A stretch of DNA of 64,000 bases from Phymatolithon calcareum (lineage: Eukaryota; Rhodophyta; Florideophyceae; Hapalidiales), in assembly GCA_977006965.1 (NCBI GenBank), contig OZ345371.1:1302001-1366000 (forward strand), written 5' to 3'. Under the pieces are notes generated by a model, which was not told the DNA's origin, searched no databases, and saw only the letters and a program-made list of their open reading frames with translations. The position numbers and the translations under genes are program-made. Shown here one piece after another: positions 33,629 to 46,367 of this stretch. The first letter of the stretch is position 1; each line of letters opens with the position of its first letter.

Positions 33629-36560
33629 TACATAAAGTTATTTTCTTGCCCGGCAAAAATCAGCCGCCCCACTTGAACAATGCTGACAGAACAGAGCAAT
33701 GTCATAACACCACGGGTGCTTCGTGGTCATTTTAGAAAATATGCAAACTACGTGGTCATTTTAATAATTTCCTCTATTTTTTAAGATATGTCTTTTGCAC
33801 CGACGGGACTGTATCCAGTTTCACGAAAATGTAGGAAACATGAGAAATATTTTCAAATATGAAGTCAGCAAAAGTTTTCAATACTCAGCGGTAAACATTC
33901 ATTACAGCAAAATGCTTACTGGAGGTTGCGGAAAACTTCGAATTTAGTGCGTTTTGACATATCTTTGCATTGTATTATTGTTAAATATTTGCAGTAAATA
34001 TGCATTAAATTGAAGGCACGACATTTTAAAAACCTAGAGAAATTTTGGCTATTAAGAATATACATTTGTCATATGTTCGAAAAGCTGGAATTTATTCGTA
34101 TATAATCTTATGACAAATACTCGATGTAGTAGGTAGAGCGACGTGTATGCCGTGGTACGAGCGCCTGTGTCGAAGGGCTGAGTATGAGGACAGCGAGCGC
34201 GTGCGCGGATGGAGATTGTAAAGGGTACAAAGACCCCCAGACAGTTGTCGGATTGTTCTGTCTGGTCTTCCTCTTTTACTATTGGCCAAGAGCCACGAGA
34301 TTATAATGGTAGATGTGGAAGAATTTTATTGGACATTATAGTGACCAATTATTGATGAGAGGATGCAATCAGGGAGTTGGGTGCTACACGTGTAGGCAGT
34401 ATGATACCACACTCGACGTTATTTGCATCTCTTAATGCCGAATTTTGCCCTCTCCTATACATAATTCTAACACCTTCAAAACAACTCAAGCGAGGAGTAG
34501 AGATAGAATGACTTCAAGCAGAAAATGTGGTGTAGTTCGTGCTTTCTTGCGAACTGGAGAGAAAACAGATTTCATATGTACGGCGAAATTGGCGAATATT
34601 CGAGATCTTGAGCGCAATATGTTTGCTCTTCACGATTGAAAAGAGGCATATTTCTTGTTCCATCAAGTAGATTGCATGGTCTCCTTCAAGGAATTCGGTC
34701 GAATTTGAGCGCTTGCGACTTGGTGGCGGAATATTCGTCGCTTTAATATCTGGCATATGCATATATATATGGTTTTCTGCAAAAACGAATATATTCGAGC
34801 GAAGTTTCCCGCATCGTCCTGGGTTTCTTTCCAACAGTTTCAGCTTCTCGTTCGGACGCAAACTGAATTTTACTATAGTTTTTCGCTTGTTCATTTGCCG
34901 ATTTAAAAAAACTTTTGGTCCCACGGCGCGAACTTTTTTGCCACCTAGAACTTGGACTTTACCAAATTCGCGGTATTCCTGTGGTAGTCTACAACCATTC
35001 GAAACTTTTGACAGAGGCAATAAGAAATCTATTGAATCCTTTTCGAGATAATTGTCCGTCTTTGTAGGCGATTCTTTTTCAAGATCAGAATTACGAAACG
35101 CGCTCTACACTCCATACTTCATCGCTTTTTTCGATTTTTTTTGATTTTTGTACAGCCTACTTTCTTACCTTTCTTCAACAGTTTTCGAAATTCGAAGAAC
35201 GGATCAGGAAGTGGTCTTAAACTGTGCGTTTAAAGAGCTGTCCCGATTTTAGAAGGAAACCTCCGCAGAGAGTTTCTAGAAAAAGTTCCACGGCGCGAGG
35301 GCAAATGTTTTTTTCGCTTAGCCAATTATGTAGTGCCAGAACAGAAAGTGTCCAATGAACTTCTCGGATTCCCAAGCTCATAAAAAATGAACGTAAAAAT
35401 CTAGGATGGGGGTGTAGGTCCTTAAGGTTTAAAACCTACGCTGTTTCTACTTTTCAAGTGAGAGAATTTTTTGAAAAACAGCGAGTCCTTTTCTGTGCGC
35501 TGACGTCATCTGACGAGAAGAAACTCTGTAGGCATGCAGAAAAAGAAATTTGAAATAAAATCTGCGATTCGGCGAGCCTTTAAGGTTTTTTATCCAGAAA
35601 TTTTCTCACCTGACGAGAAGCCTTGATTTAAAGGAAATCCACAGTAAAATAATCTGCACTGCTGCAAACTTTAAACGGCTTCTTCTTTACACGGCTTCTT
35701 CTCTCCACGAGAAAGACTATTTGGAAAGAGGGTCTATTGGAATGTTTACCGGGTGGGACATTCTGCGCGGAAAATTGGAAAACAATCACGGAAGAGAGCT
35801 GTTTGTCATTGAGCCTGTCCACTTCTTTGCTTGCACAACCAGAAGTATTTGTTCTGTCAAGTTCAACTTGATTTCGTGAAGGACGAGCTGTATTGATGTC
35901 CTGGCAAGGTGAAACTACTTAATGGTAAGCGCGGAAAGGAAGGAGACTGCGTCCGCGGAAGCCCGTGAGTGACACGAAACATGCAATCGGCAAGCTGTCG
36001 CATGTCATGATATACTCGTGTATTCTGCACACTAGTCAGCGAATTGCAAAAAAGGTTTTTCGGACAACAATGCTATTACGGTTGATTGCGATATAGACAC
36101 CCTAATTCCACTGCAGCCGCATCTCTGTACGTTCGCAGGTTTGAGGTTCTGCGGCATATCCCCAACCCTTCAAAGAAACATAACTATGCTATCCACGTCT
36201 TCCGGAAAATTCGGGTCAACAACCAATCTGCACCTCAACACGTACGAACTTTTGCATTCAAAATTTTGAGCGTATGAGGTGTTGAAATAAGCCTTTTAAA
36301 ATTCACGATGTATGATTCACTACAAGTAAATCTCAAGATGTTTCACTTTTCGCGTCCTATGATTTTCAGCATGACGAAGCAGGCGGCTGCTTGACTTTCA
36401 AATCCCGTGGGAACACCCGTCGACGTCACGAAATCTTTGGTCGTTTCGACAACATTGACACCGTTTTCGGATACATGCACCTTTCAGTAGCTGCAGCTAT
36501 CGGGCGCCCCGCAACAAGTATTGCAATCGCCCAGTTGGCGCACCCTCCGCGTGCGCCATC
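33629..36560. other. intergenic, no gene recognised
   Basis: A minus-strand frame of 168 codons (34514-35020) has no recognisable domain. CGTGGTCATTTTA is directly repeated at 33722-33734 and 33751-33763. The final few hundred bases should hold the CAX promoter. Confidence 0.4.
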
Positions 36561-38132
36561 ATGTCGAAGCTCACGGACATGCGCCGAGTTACTCCGGTTT
36601 CTCCATTTCCTGGCACCTACGGCGCCACTTCGAATCCGGCTCTTCCCGTCTCGCAGACTTCCATCCCAGACCTTTCTCCGTCGCCGGAGCAGTCGTTTGA
36701 AGCCCTGATGCTTCGTTCGACGGCTCCGGAGCCGAGCAATCGCATCGTCGTCCATAGCCCGTTTCCGCGGTCCTTGTCAGCGCGCGCCGCACCGGGACGC
36801 CGCTATCTCTCGGAGACATGTAGCGGTGTGCTCGCGGGCGGCCAAGTTCGGCAAATGCGCGACGGCACCTCGCTTGGCCTGGAGGGTCTTGCGCGATATA
36901 ACACATGGCTCAATGTACTTCTAATTTTCGTTCCGCTTGGCGTCGTAGCATCATATCTTAGTCTTGATGATGCGCTCATCTTCGGCTCCTGTTTCATTGG
37001 CATGATTCCGCTGGCAATGCATTTGAGTCGTGCGACGGAGGATATTGCGGATAAGACCAATGACGCATTCGGTGCGCTTGTTAACGTCACTTTCGGAAAC
37101 GCTGTGGAGATAATTCTTTCCATTTCCGCGCTGCGCGCCGGTCGTCTCTCGTTGATTCAGGACACACTTGCTGGTAGCATTCTCAGCAACCTTCTTCTTG
37201 GTACGCTGAGCAAATTCTTCTTTTCCGACTCGCTTCAGCGCCAAGCATGGTGATTTTGTATTGTGTGGATTTCTGACACGTTTTCTCGCTTTATTTTTTT
37301 GTGGAGAGTAGTTCTCGGCTCGGCATTCCTGTGGGGTGGGATAAGTTACTCGGAGCAAGTCGTCTCTTCGGCCGTTTGCGAGTCCAATGCGGACATGCTA
37401 GCGTTTTCCGTCTTTGGTCTCTCCATCCCGGCGATACTCGCAGCCACCCTAGCGAACGGCGCGAAGAAAGTTGCAATCGAGGAACAATTGAGTCTTGTCA
37501 CAAGTATTTGCCTACTTATTCTTTATTGTCTCTACATGTTCTTCCAATTATACACCCACGAATATCTGTATGGCGATGCCGAGAATCCCGATCCAGCAAC
37601 TTCACAACCTCTGCTTTGGAACGGCTTATCGGCAGTAAGTGAGGACGAAGAGGAAGAGCAGCAACAAACACCAAGTTTGCCCTTCTCATTTACTGTTCTC
37701 GTCGTCACAGTTGCTGCTGTCGCCGCGCTCTCCGAACTACTTGTTGGGTCTATCGACGGTTTCTCACGACGAGCTGAACTGGGGGAAAAGTTCATCGCAA
37801 TTGTTCTGCTACCGGTAATCGGAAACGCCGTGGAGCACATGTCGGCAATTCTAGTGGCGGGGCATAACAAAATTGATCTTGCAATCGGAATTGCATGTGG
37901 AAGCTCTGTACAAATCGCTCTCTTCGCGGCACCAATGTTGGTGGTAGTTTCGTGGTTTATCGGTGGGGCGCGGCTGACCCTTAACTTTCACACGTTTGAA
38001 ACAGTTTGCATCGCGTTCTCGGTGTTTGTCGTGAACGTAATGTTGCGGGACTCAAAATCGAATTGGTTGGAAGGTGCGGTGTTGGTCATGTGCTACATCA
38101 TCGTTGCGGCGGCGTTCTACTTAACAGGATAA
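36561..38132 (+). CDS. CAX-type vacuolar Ca2+/H+ antiporter, one intron
   Basis: Two exons, 36561-37200 and 37312-38132, join in phase 1 to give 486 residues. CAX proteins exchange cytosolic Ca2+ (or Mn2+) for H+ across the vacuolar membrane. The paired c-1 and c-2 signatures are present: GNAVEIILS at about residue 179 and GNAVEHMSAI at about 384, carrying the cation-binding Glu of each half. The acidic loop SEDEEEEQQQ at about 323-332 separates the halves, as in yeast VCX1 and plant CAX. Hydrophobic segments begin at about residue 115 (WLNVLLIFVPLGVVASYL). The first 110 residues are a soluble Ser/Pro/Arg-rich extension of the kind that autoinhibits some plant CAX; that role here is inference. 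Without splicing the frame would end just after LLLG. The splice restores the expected LSNLLLVLGSAFLWGG. Confidence 0.93.
37201..37311 (+). other. spliceosomal intron in the CAX gene
   Basis: The donor is G|GTACGCTGAG and the acceptor GAGAGTAG|TT, 111 bases apart. Joining G with TT makes Val and restores the conserved LLLVLG segment of CAX proteins. Left in place, the intron reads to a stop. Confidence 0.9.
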
Positions 38133-39700
38133 ATCGAAGTTCGGGGGTTGTGTTTACGCCCGCCAAAGTCCTACTACTTTTTGGAAAATGAACGTTCTGA
38201 GCAAAGGAAGATTGGGAAACATACGGGCATCTGCGCAAAAGACAGACGCTGGGATGTGCACAAAACTTGTTTGGGCTAGTAGCTGAAACCAGGTCCGGCG
38301 CAGTCGTGAGACATGCATGTACGCAAATGTATGTGCATGGGGGAGTTGTTAGACGTGTGAAGTACAGGCCAACGCACGGCGGATGTGCCTGGATTCATAC
38401 ACCATGGTACCAAGTCTCTTTTTCTAATTATTATTGCTTATTCTCTCATTTTGGAAAAGACAATTCACATGCACAGTACTCCCAGAATTTCGTTTCGTCA
38501 TAGCTTAGTCTGCAACAGCAATTTATTGTCTCATGGGATTGGGATGTAACACCTTATTTGGCACTCGAGAAGCGTTCTCGTCGCCGTTATGTAGCAACAG
38601 AAAACTGCTCATTCTCACGATCAAGATAGAGTCCGGCTGTCATCAGCGTAGCAATGTGCATCATTCCTGGGTGTCGAAATTCCGAGTTCTTGGAAAAATC
38701 ACTGGCGAGAAGACATGAAACGGACGACCTCAGTTGGCTCCTGTTGGTACACCGCTGCCTATGCAAACATCACTGAAGCAATTTTGTGGACAATTTGATA
38801 AGCGTTTAAAGTGCGACGCTTTACACTCCAGCGCTGATGACCATATTTGAAACAGCTTACTAATTGACAAGTCTCGGGCACAACACGGAGAGGAAGCCAG
38901 TCGGAATATGTATTAACCAATAGCGGTCTGCGCAGTTTTGCTTCGGTGGCACGCGGAGAGAATAGGCTTATGTACGCGTCGCGGTATGCCCGTTCCTGCT
39001 GTGGGACACATATTTTCATGATTGATCAATATGGCATTCTGCTATGTGACGGCATTTTTGAACTAAATGCGGACCTTCGCGTCAAGTCGTGATCTGGGGT
39101 TTGAATACGGCACAATATCTATAAAGGTTGACAGATTTGTCACTAGCTATCCAACTGTAAACGGAGGTAAGGATTCCAAAAATGTCATCAGATTTTTGTC
39201 CATTGACTTCCTTATTTCATTCCTCAGATGATGTTTGTTTCACAAAAAGTCGATCGAACATTGCGCGCAACATTTTCTCATCTTCCCGCCGTTCCTGTGT
39301 ACAAAATGTCTCTATCATTGCTTCTTGCGGTATGTGTCGCGGCCCACAAATAACGCTTTCTCAAGCAAATATCCGATTTTCAATTCCATGTGCTCGTCAC
39401 GGCTTCTGCGGCAGAATCTCAGCCCCGATAAATATTTGACGGTAACTTCCTGATGCGCTCGATTCTGCGATTCGTGGAAACGACCTTGATGTGCGATGGC
39501 GAGATAAAATAGAAGCGGGGAGGTTACACACGGGCGTTTCTCAAGAACAATGAAGTATCCAAGGGCTTCTATCGCATCGAGCACGGCAATATTCGCTCAA
39601 TTTTCATAAAACAGTGCCAGCGCTTTTTTCACTCCAGCGTCTTTGCATCTAGCTTGCTCGTATATACGCCCAAAAGAATCAGCAAACATCCCAAGATTGG
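38133..39700. other. intergenic, nothing recognised
   Basis: The start is the 3' untranslated region of the CAX gene. No coding frame, repeat or RNA gene is supported. Confidence 0.4.
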
Positions 39701-40020
39701 TATCATCCATCGTTCTATTATGTTCTTCGATTTAGCTTCGATCGAGAAGATTTTTGAATCTGACATCCATTAATGAAACCAGCATGCCTTTCCGTTCTTA
39801 CCCACCCTTCCTGCCTGGAATGACAGTAGGCGGTACACCGTAAATCACAGGGCTCTCCGCTCTGGAGATCAGCATTTGGGAGGAGCAGGACCCGGAGGCA
39901 ATGAGCATACATATATACGCTCCTTAGTAAGTAGAGGAAAAATAAAAAGCACTGCTTGTCAGCCCCATAGGGGAATAAGCATGCATTATTATTACGCTCG
40001 TGAAAGATATGCAAAGATTT
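39700..40020 (-). pseudogene. short remnant related to the kinase-like pseudogene
   Basis: Positions about 39926-39990 resemble 40863-40930. Both contain TAGAGGAAAAA, then AAGCACTG, then GGGAATA and an ATTATTAT-type stretch. The second location is the 3' end of the kinase-like pseudogene, so this looks like a fragment of another copy. Confidence 0.4.
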
Positions 40021-40843
40021 ATAAACACCTCAGCCGACTTCGAGACAAGCGATTATAGAAAAATTCGACGAGGAAGCCTTGACGAAGGCCACGGCACAGC
40101 TGATTAGCAGAGTGCCTGCAGGCTAATTTCTGGTGTTTAGTAGATATTCTGACTGTAAAGAAAAAAGTACACCTTCTGGCCGTCCAGGAGGACTCGCGAA
40201 AACCTGGAACTACCGAACTTGCTTAGGGTGGAATCTAGAGAACCCGGCGGTGAAAGTGACGATGCCATGTCGATGGCCGGTATAGCGTGGTTCAGGGTCG
40301 TCAGCTCGTTGCCGCTATTGCGATCGTGTGTAGCCTTGTCGGCGCGCAATCTTTGCGGTGAAAAATGATCAATTTACTCCTGCCTCGTCCTCGCCCCCTC
40401 CTATCTCTCTGGGCGGAAACACTTATGTCTAAACGCACACTAACTCTTCAAACTCTAAAGGTCTCGAGTGAGGAGTATACGAACTCCTGCGATGACACGA
40501 ACGCATGAAATGCAGATAAATCAATGTGACTAAGTAAAAGGGATTGGGATTGCTTTTGTACTCTTGGCATTGAATGGGCTTGCCGTGGATAGACGATTCG
40601 ATGGCGCTCGCAATGTGCTGCATACGCGATGACCGCGTGGATCGCTGGACTCGATCTTGAATCATTGCTTCATAGCTCAGTGCTGATTTGATGCACATGA
40701 ATAGTTGTAGCGGGACAGTCGCAAGACGTCTTACATCGTCAGGGCAAACTTCGCCGTTAGAGCAATGCATGATGCATTGTCCAGAATCGTCTAATGACGA
40801 GCAGGAGGAAGAGAAGAAGTGTGCTTACTATTAGCAAGCAGGA

Positions 40844-42453
40844 TTAATGCCCTGTCGTAATCTTACTAGAGGAAAAAATAGAAGCACTGATTGCTAGCCG
40901 AATAAGGGAATACCCATTTATTATCGATTTGCTGAGCATCAGTAGGTCCTCCTCAGTAAAGTTATTGTTTTCATGTTTTAGATAAACTGAATGATCTTTT
41001 AGGCGCACAACTGTTCGCTGAGAAAACTGTTCGCCATCCCAGAGTTCCAGTTCAGCGCAGCGCGCGAAAAGCTTGTCGCTATTGACGTAAATCTTGGACT
41101 TAAGCGTCCGTCCATCCGTTTCTGCCATTGCCTCTGATCGGTCTTTTCTCGACATTCCGCGGGCAGGGTGGATATTATTCTCCACGTATGCAGTGGAGGC
41201 ACAGCTTACCCGACCCGGCGATACGACGACATCACGGCGAGCACCTGCAAGCCGATGACAACGCTATCATGGTGTCCAATACGGTCGAGCGCCTTTACTT
41301 CGTGATAAAAAGAATCGGCCGTAAGCCCCTTTGCACACAAATTTGATCGCGGCCCGAGTTCCATACTTCGCACTATTCCCACGATGGACATCGGAAAAGC
41401 TGCTAGCCCCTATCTCATCCCCAATTAACCAGAGGTCATCCACCGGCACTAAGCAGTAAAAATGTTCCACTGCCTCTTTCATATTACTTGAAGCATTCAA
41501 GGCAACAGCACTCCAAGATTCGGCAACAGTTCGATTCCGATTAATGGAAGAACTTGAGTACACCATACCGGTCATATGTGCAGACGCTAAAAATATGTTC
41601 ATCGTACTGTACACACCGCGGACATCCTCCCACCCCCAATCGCCATAGTCGACGGTTCAGTCCGTCCGAGAGATAAAACGCTCTCAAAGTTCATCCGAAG
41701 CGCGGACGGTGCCGACCCCTTAAGCGATAGAGACGCAGCTTCTGCATATTCGGTAATCTCTCGATACTTTTGGAAAATGCTCCGAATAAATGCGTACAAA
41801 TTCCTTACCAAATGCATTCTCAGACTCCACCCGTGAAAGAATGCCCGAATTCGCGCGCGCGAACGACGCCACAGCGCTCAGGTCAAACTCCGTATTCCCC
41901 AGCAACAGCTTCGGAACTCTAGAATAAAAATGCTGCAGTGCATCCCTAACGTCGAGAAAATTAAGCGTGATGAGGGAGCCGCGCGCGTGTGGCAAGTCAT
42001 GTCGATGCTCCTTGGCGTGAGTGATAGCGGAGACAATGGCCGGCGCATTCACCGCCGCACGAAAGTCGACAAGACGAGCTATCCGAATGACGGCATCGAG
42101 AACGCGACAAAACGCAGGGCCTATACTCAAATTTCTGAACCATGAGAAGCTATTGCAGAACAACTTTAGGAGCTCGCCTTCAGTGCGAGCGATCTTTCCG
42201 CAATAGAGAAAGAGAAAAAAGCACAGGGGGAGTGCCGGCGTGTTGATGAGAAATTGAGTCCACAACTCCCACGAGGAAAACAGTTGCGTGCCAGATAGGT
42301 CGACCCGTTCGAGAGGGGGAGGGAGAGCGGCAGCGGCGCTCGGACCGGCCGAGGACAGAGAGGATACCCAAGCTTGTAAACGCTCACTGTGCGCCCCTTT
42401 TTCTACGTCGGCCAAGCCATGCATGAAAGTGGAGGGACGAGCACACTGGTACC
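40844..42453 (-). pseudogene. decayed gene of unknown family with a kinase-like N-lobe
   Basis: Read on the minus strand, four frames follow one another through at least three frameshifts. The first (from about 42440) has FMHGLADVEKG, LWTQFLINTPALPLCFFLF and GKIARTEGELLKLFCN. A later one (41267-41614) reads LWLIGDEIGASSFSDVHRGN followed by AAIKFV. A further shift gives FYHEVKALDRIG. Together these resemble the glycine loop, the beta-3 lysine and the helix-C glutamate of a protein kinase. I see no HRD or DFG motif, so a functional kinase is not claimed. The 5' end is broken by a hAT insertion (42454-43203). A shorter copy of the FFL-GKIA-LKLFCN region lies at 62320-62440. Confidence 0.6.
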
Positions 42454-43203
42454 CAGGGGTGGTGCCAATCTCATTGCTCGACATTGCTGTTTGTCGTGCA
42501 ATTCAACAATTCAATTGCTCACTACGGTTAGTCAGCAATTCGGATTGCAATTTGCATACTTCCCGCAATAGTCAAGTTAATTGTTTATTCATGCCTCTTC
42601 TCCTAGGTGTACGAAATTTTCGTCTTCTGCGATAGCCTGTTCAACACGATGGTTGACAACGCTTGACATAGCTTCCCCCACAGTTTGCTCATCCCAGTAA
42701 GAGCGGTTGACTTTGAGGAAAAGTATCGTCTCGAACACAATAGGAGACGTACGTTTCCTGTGATCAAGCAAAATATACTTAGCCATGGACCAAAGACGCT
42801 CCACCTCGGCAACCGACTCTAATATGAAATTGGTGTTCACGTAGCTCCGTCCACCGGGTAATCTGACTTTCGTCTACGCAGACCACTACAACAGAACGAT
42901 CACATGGATGGTTGAATTCAGGAACGTTGTAACTGACGTAGAATTTTACGTACCGAACGCTTATACTGGCCCGAGTTCTATAATAAAAGTTGATGCTACC
43001 GACAACCAAGTACCACGTACTACGCATGATACATTTGAAGTGATCGTTATTTCCGACAACTATGCTGTCTCACTTGTTGAACTATACACTCTCGTACAAA
43101 CTACCAGCAATTCGAATTGCAATTCTTCATCAGAACCCAATTTGGGTCGAATTGCTACGAATTGCAATTCATTGCAATAGCAATGGATTGCGCACCACCC
43201 CTG
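42454..43203 (-). mobile_element. hAT-type deletion derivative (750 bp) with perfect 8-bp duplication
   Basis: Termini are CAGGGGTGGTGCCAATCTCA at the left and CAGGGGTGGTGCGCAATCCA reading inward from the right. CTGGTACC flanks both sides exactly (42446-42453 and 43204-43211). The minus-strand frame at 42589-42840 encodes the hAT C-terminal dimerisation region (SVAEVERLWSMAKYILLDHR, then ETILFLKVNRSYWDEQ). Both ends carry clusters of GCAATT words, typical subterminal repeats. The DDE catalytic part is missing. Confidence 0.92.
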
Positions 43204-43211
43204 CTGGTACC

Positions 43212-44352
43212 TAGCTTCTTTCTACGCATACCTGTGCGTCACCTAGAAAAGTGAAACAAGCGCCTAGGTCTCTGTGAAACGGGGAAGGAGACCCAGTCCT
43301 GGGTTTCGTTCCGCGATTCGAGTGCGCAACCATCTGCTCATTCTTCGCTGAGGCTATGAACTACGTTGGAACGAAGTATCCGTACTACAACGCATCCCAG
43401 AAGCGTGACCATATGTACAACTTTACACAGAGATTCGGCGCACAGCTCGCAGGTGACGGTTGGACTGAACACACGATATATTGTAAGGGGAAGTAGTTAC
43501 AATCCAGTTCCTCTATTTTATTTTTAAATTTGACCATCTTAATCTTGAAACGCAGTTCAACTGTTTGTGTCTTCGGGGCCTCCATGAGACCATCCACCTT
43601 GCCCTGTTTTTCCACCTTCAACCCCCATCGCGCCTTGGGAATGAGATCGATTCACGCCGGGCTCCACCCACGCCGACTTGGCGTTCTGTGCGGAACCATG
43701 TCATCTTAGCACGTGCCGCGCAATCAGACGAGAACGTTGGGTCGATGCACCGACTTCATGTGCAGTAGCGTGTCCACCGCTCGCAGGCTGTCCCGGGAGA
43801 ATCGAGTCCACTGCCTGGGGCGGGACGGGAGGTACGGGCTCCACAGGGCGCTCCAAGCCGCCATCTTCGGAGTTCTGGTTTTCACGCCCGCCTCCAGGGC
43901 TCCGCAGCCATAGTTCCGCGCGGAAATACACCCCGTGCGTCCGCATAATTGTCACATTGGACAAGCGAAAGTCACCCATCACCATTCAAAATGCTCAATT
44001 GAGCTTAAGCCTTGCGATTCCACCAAAAACAATATCGATGCTGCTCAGATCGTCCCGTAGGAAATGCACGGAAGGCAAATTATTGTGCTCGCATAAGAAG
44101 TCGGCTTCTCACCAGCTCGATTCGCTTGCTAGATACAAGTACATTTGCAAAAAATTGCTGCAAGTTGACAATGTAGAATTGAAGATCTTGTTGAACACAA
44201 CACGGAAAATAACATCCTGCAGGTTTACTTAGCTGCTCAGAGAGACCACAATTATTCTGTATCGCTCATTCCATGTCCTACGAAAAAATCTCAACAAAGC
44301 GATGACAACACACTGGGAAACAATGGTTGTCAAGTCGAAAAGGATGAGTTTT
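43212..44352. other. intergenic, nothing firmly recognised
   Basis: The left edge should hold the 5' part of the kinase-like pseudogene before the hAT insertion (a frame reading KEARYQCARP spans the rejoined site). Longer frames at 43678-44232 have no recognisable domain. Confidence 0.35.
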
Positions 44353-45290
44353 TCACACCCGTGCCATCGTCCACATGTACAGAATTTTAATTATTCCATT
44401 TCGACTACTTGAAAGTTCGCCATGGAGGACTTCAATCCAAAGTTCTGATTCCGCAACTTTCAATTCCACACTTGCAGCTATCCTCAATATTTGCGCCCCC
44501 GATGTTTGCATGTGCCGGGAAACCGCTTGATTGTCACATACAGGGCTTTGCCTCATGACAATATCAAAAGCATCAATTAGTGCTTCTCGGTGGCCGAGAT
44601 GCGCAATACAACGTCCAAATAATCTTAGGGCGTCATCCACGCGGCCTTCTTCACGAGCAAAATGTCGGTTTGTGTATATAAATTCATGGACTGTCCATGG
44701 TCTTCTTCAAAGCTCCGATGAGTGCAGTAGAATCTAGTGCGAAACCTTCGGAATAGCTCAAATCGTAATCGTTCTCCACAAAATTCTGTACCTCGAATTT
44801 GGAAATCTGTGGCATAAGCTGTGGCCACCCCGACCAATACCTGAATCCGTAGTCTTCTTCAAGCGTTTCTGGAGCGATGTGCTCCACACGAGAACAAAAT
44901 TTGTTATCTGAAAGATTTGCTTCTGTTCGAAGCAGCTCATTATTCGATGACAGTTGTGTCGATTGAAAATGCTTTTGAGCAGCAAGCCTGCCTTCCCATG
45001 AATGCATCTCACCATTCTTGCCACTTGAAAACATGCGATTCTGGACGGAAGACTACTCACATTTTTTGGATTCTTGATCACAAGTGAGATATATACGGAG
45101 TTCTTGGGACTTGCAGCTGGATTCACTCTGATACCATCCTCAAATTCGATTGTGGGGTCTCCGTGGCTTGAGCCAGAAACAGTTCCCTCGTTCCTTGTCT
45201 CCACTTGCAATGACGGAAATCCAAGAATAAATAGCATTATCAAAAACCTCGGCCTTCCGTATATATTCATCTTTCTGACCAACTTCTTTC
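44353..45290 (-). pseudogene. decayed gene of unknown function
   Basis: Minus-strand frames read in order as FPSLQVETRNEGTVSGSSHG and NSVYISLVIKNPKN, a possible short intron starting GTGAGT, then SGKNGEMHSWEGRLAAQKHF, LEEDYGFRYWSGWPQLMPQI, FVENDYDLSYSEGFALDSTA and, after a frameshift at about 44695, WTVHEFIYTNRHFAREEGRV and LFGRCIAHLGHREALIDAFD. Composition and continuity suggest about 280 residues of true former coding sequence. I do not recognise the family. Confidence 0.45.
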
Positions 45291-45672
45291 GTGACCTTCC
45301 ACTCCAAATATGACTAAACTTCCCAAATAAGCCTCATCTTTAAGCTTCGCATTTGTTCATCTGAACGACTGTTTTCAATTTTCGAGAAAGCAGAGCAAAG
45401 TTGTTCGCTGCACATGAACCTCATACCGACTAGTGTAATACATGCATTCCATCCGGATGTTTCGGCCTTATTCTCAGCGACCCAGGACCCACAAATACTT
45501 CTTACACTCTCTGCGAGAGTCTGCAATCGGACTGCCGGGCAAAAGTGAATCGGACTGTCTTCAGCATTGTCAGGTATTCATGCTCTCACAGCGATACAAA
45601 TGTTGGTGCCACTCACTCAGTAAAAATCCAACAGCATGATACGATTAGATACCATACGACAAGACAAGAGAA

Positions 45673-45996
45673 TTGCCTGCAATCCTCAAGTTCCCCAAGG
45701 TGAAGCACAGACAACTCGCCCTGCAGTATGCCTTTGGCAGATTCCCACAAGTGTCAACAACAAGAATGACTGCAGAATTCGGCACCAGAGCCAGAGAGCA
45801 TATGGGGACCCTTGAACGCACGCTAGAAGGGTACGAACTCGAAGGAGAAAAACGACTGGAAACAGAAAAGGCGCTAGAGGAGCTCTTACTATTTAGCAAG
45901 ACACTCATAGAACGCATGGTCTGTATTAATCCGCAGAATGCAAGGCAAAAAGTGGTCGAGTCCAAGCATCAACAATCCCGTAGAGGACTGAGATAG
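45673..45996 (+). CDS. short coiled-coil ORF, unknown
   Basis: This frame of 107 codons has a charged helical stretch (ERTLEGYELEGEKRLETEKA, then EELLLFSKTLIERM). It resembles real coding composition more than its surroundings do. There is no known domain. It may be a fragment of a decayed element. Confidence 0.25.
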   Translation: MPAILKFPKVKHRQLALQYAFGRFPQVSTTRMTAEFGTRAREHMGTLERTLEGYELEGEKRLETEKALEELLLFSKTLIERMVCINPQNARQKVVESKHQQSRRGLR

Positions 45997-46367
45997 GACT
46001 ACTTTGAGTCCTGAGTTTTCTCGTCCGCCATACTTGTTTACGTTTCGTGAGCTGCACAAAGGTAGGTAGCATCAGAGGAAGCCTTGCCCATATCTTCGGA
46101 AGTCTGTGGGGCTTTTAAATAAACTGAAAAGGAAAAAAGCATGATACGATTTCAAAATGACTGGTTGAATTTGTAGAAATGATACTATTTTTCCTATCAT
46201 ATTGATGACAATAACATCATCAGGCCAATTTCTTGCTCCTCCAGTGCATGTTCGGCAATTTGGCGGTCATATGCGCCTCTTTGAAGGATATGTTGGGTAC
46301 TCGGGCCAGGGCGGTGCGGGAACTACCGATTAATAATGAAAGAAATCATAGATTTAATGTTAAAACT

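Noticed and set aside
34514-35020. 168-codon minus-strand ORF
   Set aside because: No domain, no coherent neighbours, and an AT-rich intergenic setting with overlapping frames.
36561-37253. First CAX open frame as a complete short protein
   Set aside because: It ends inside an intron; splicing 37201-37311 restores the conserved family sequence.
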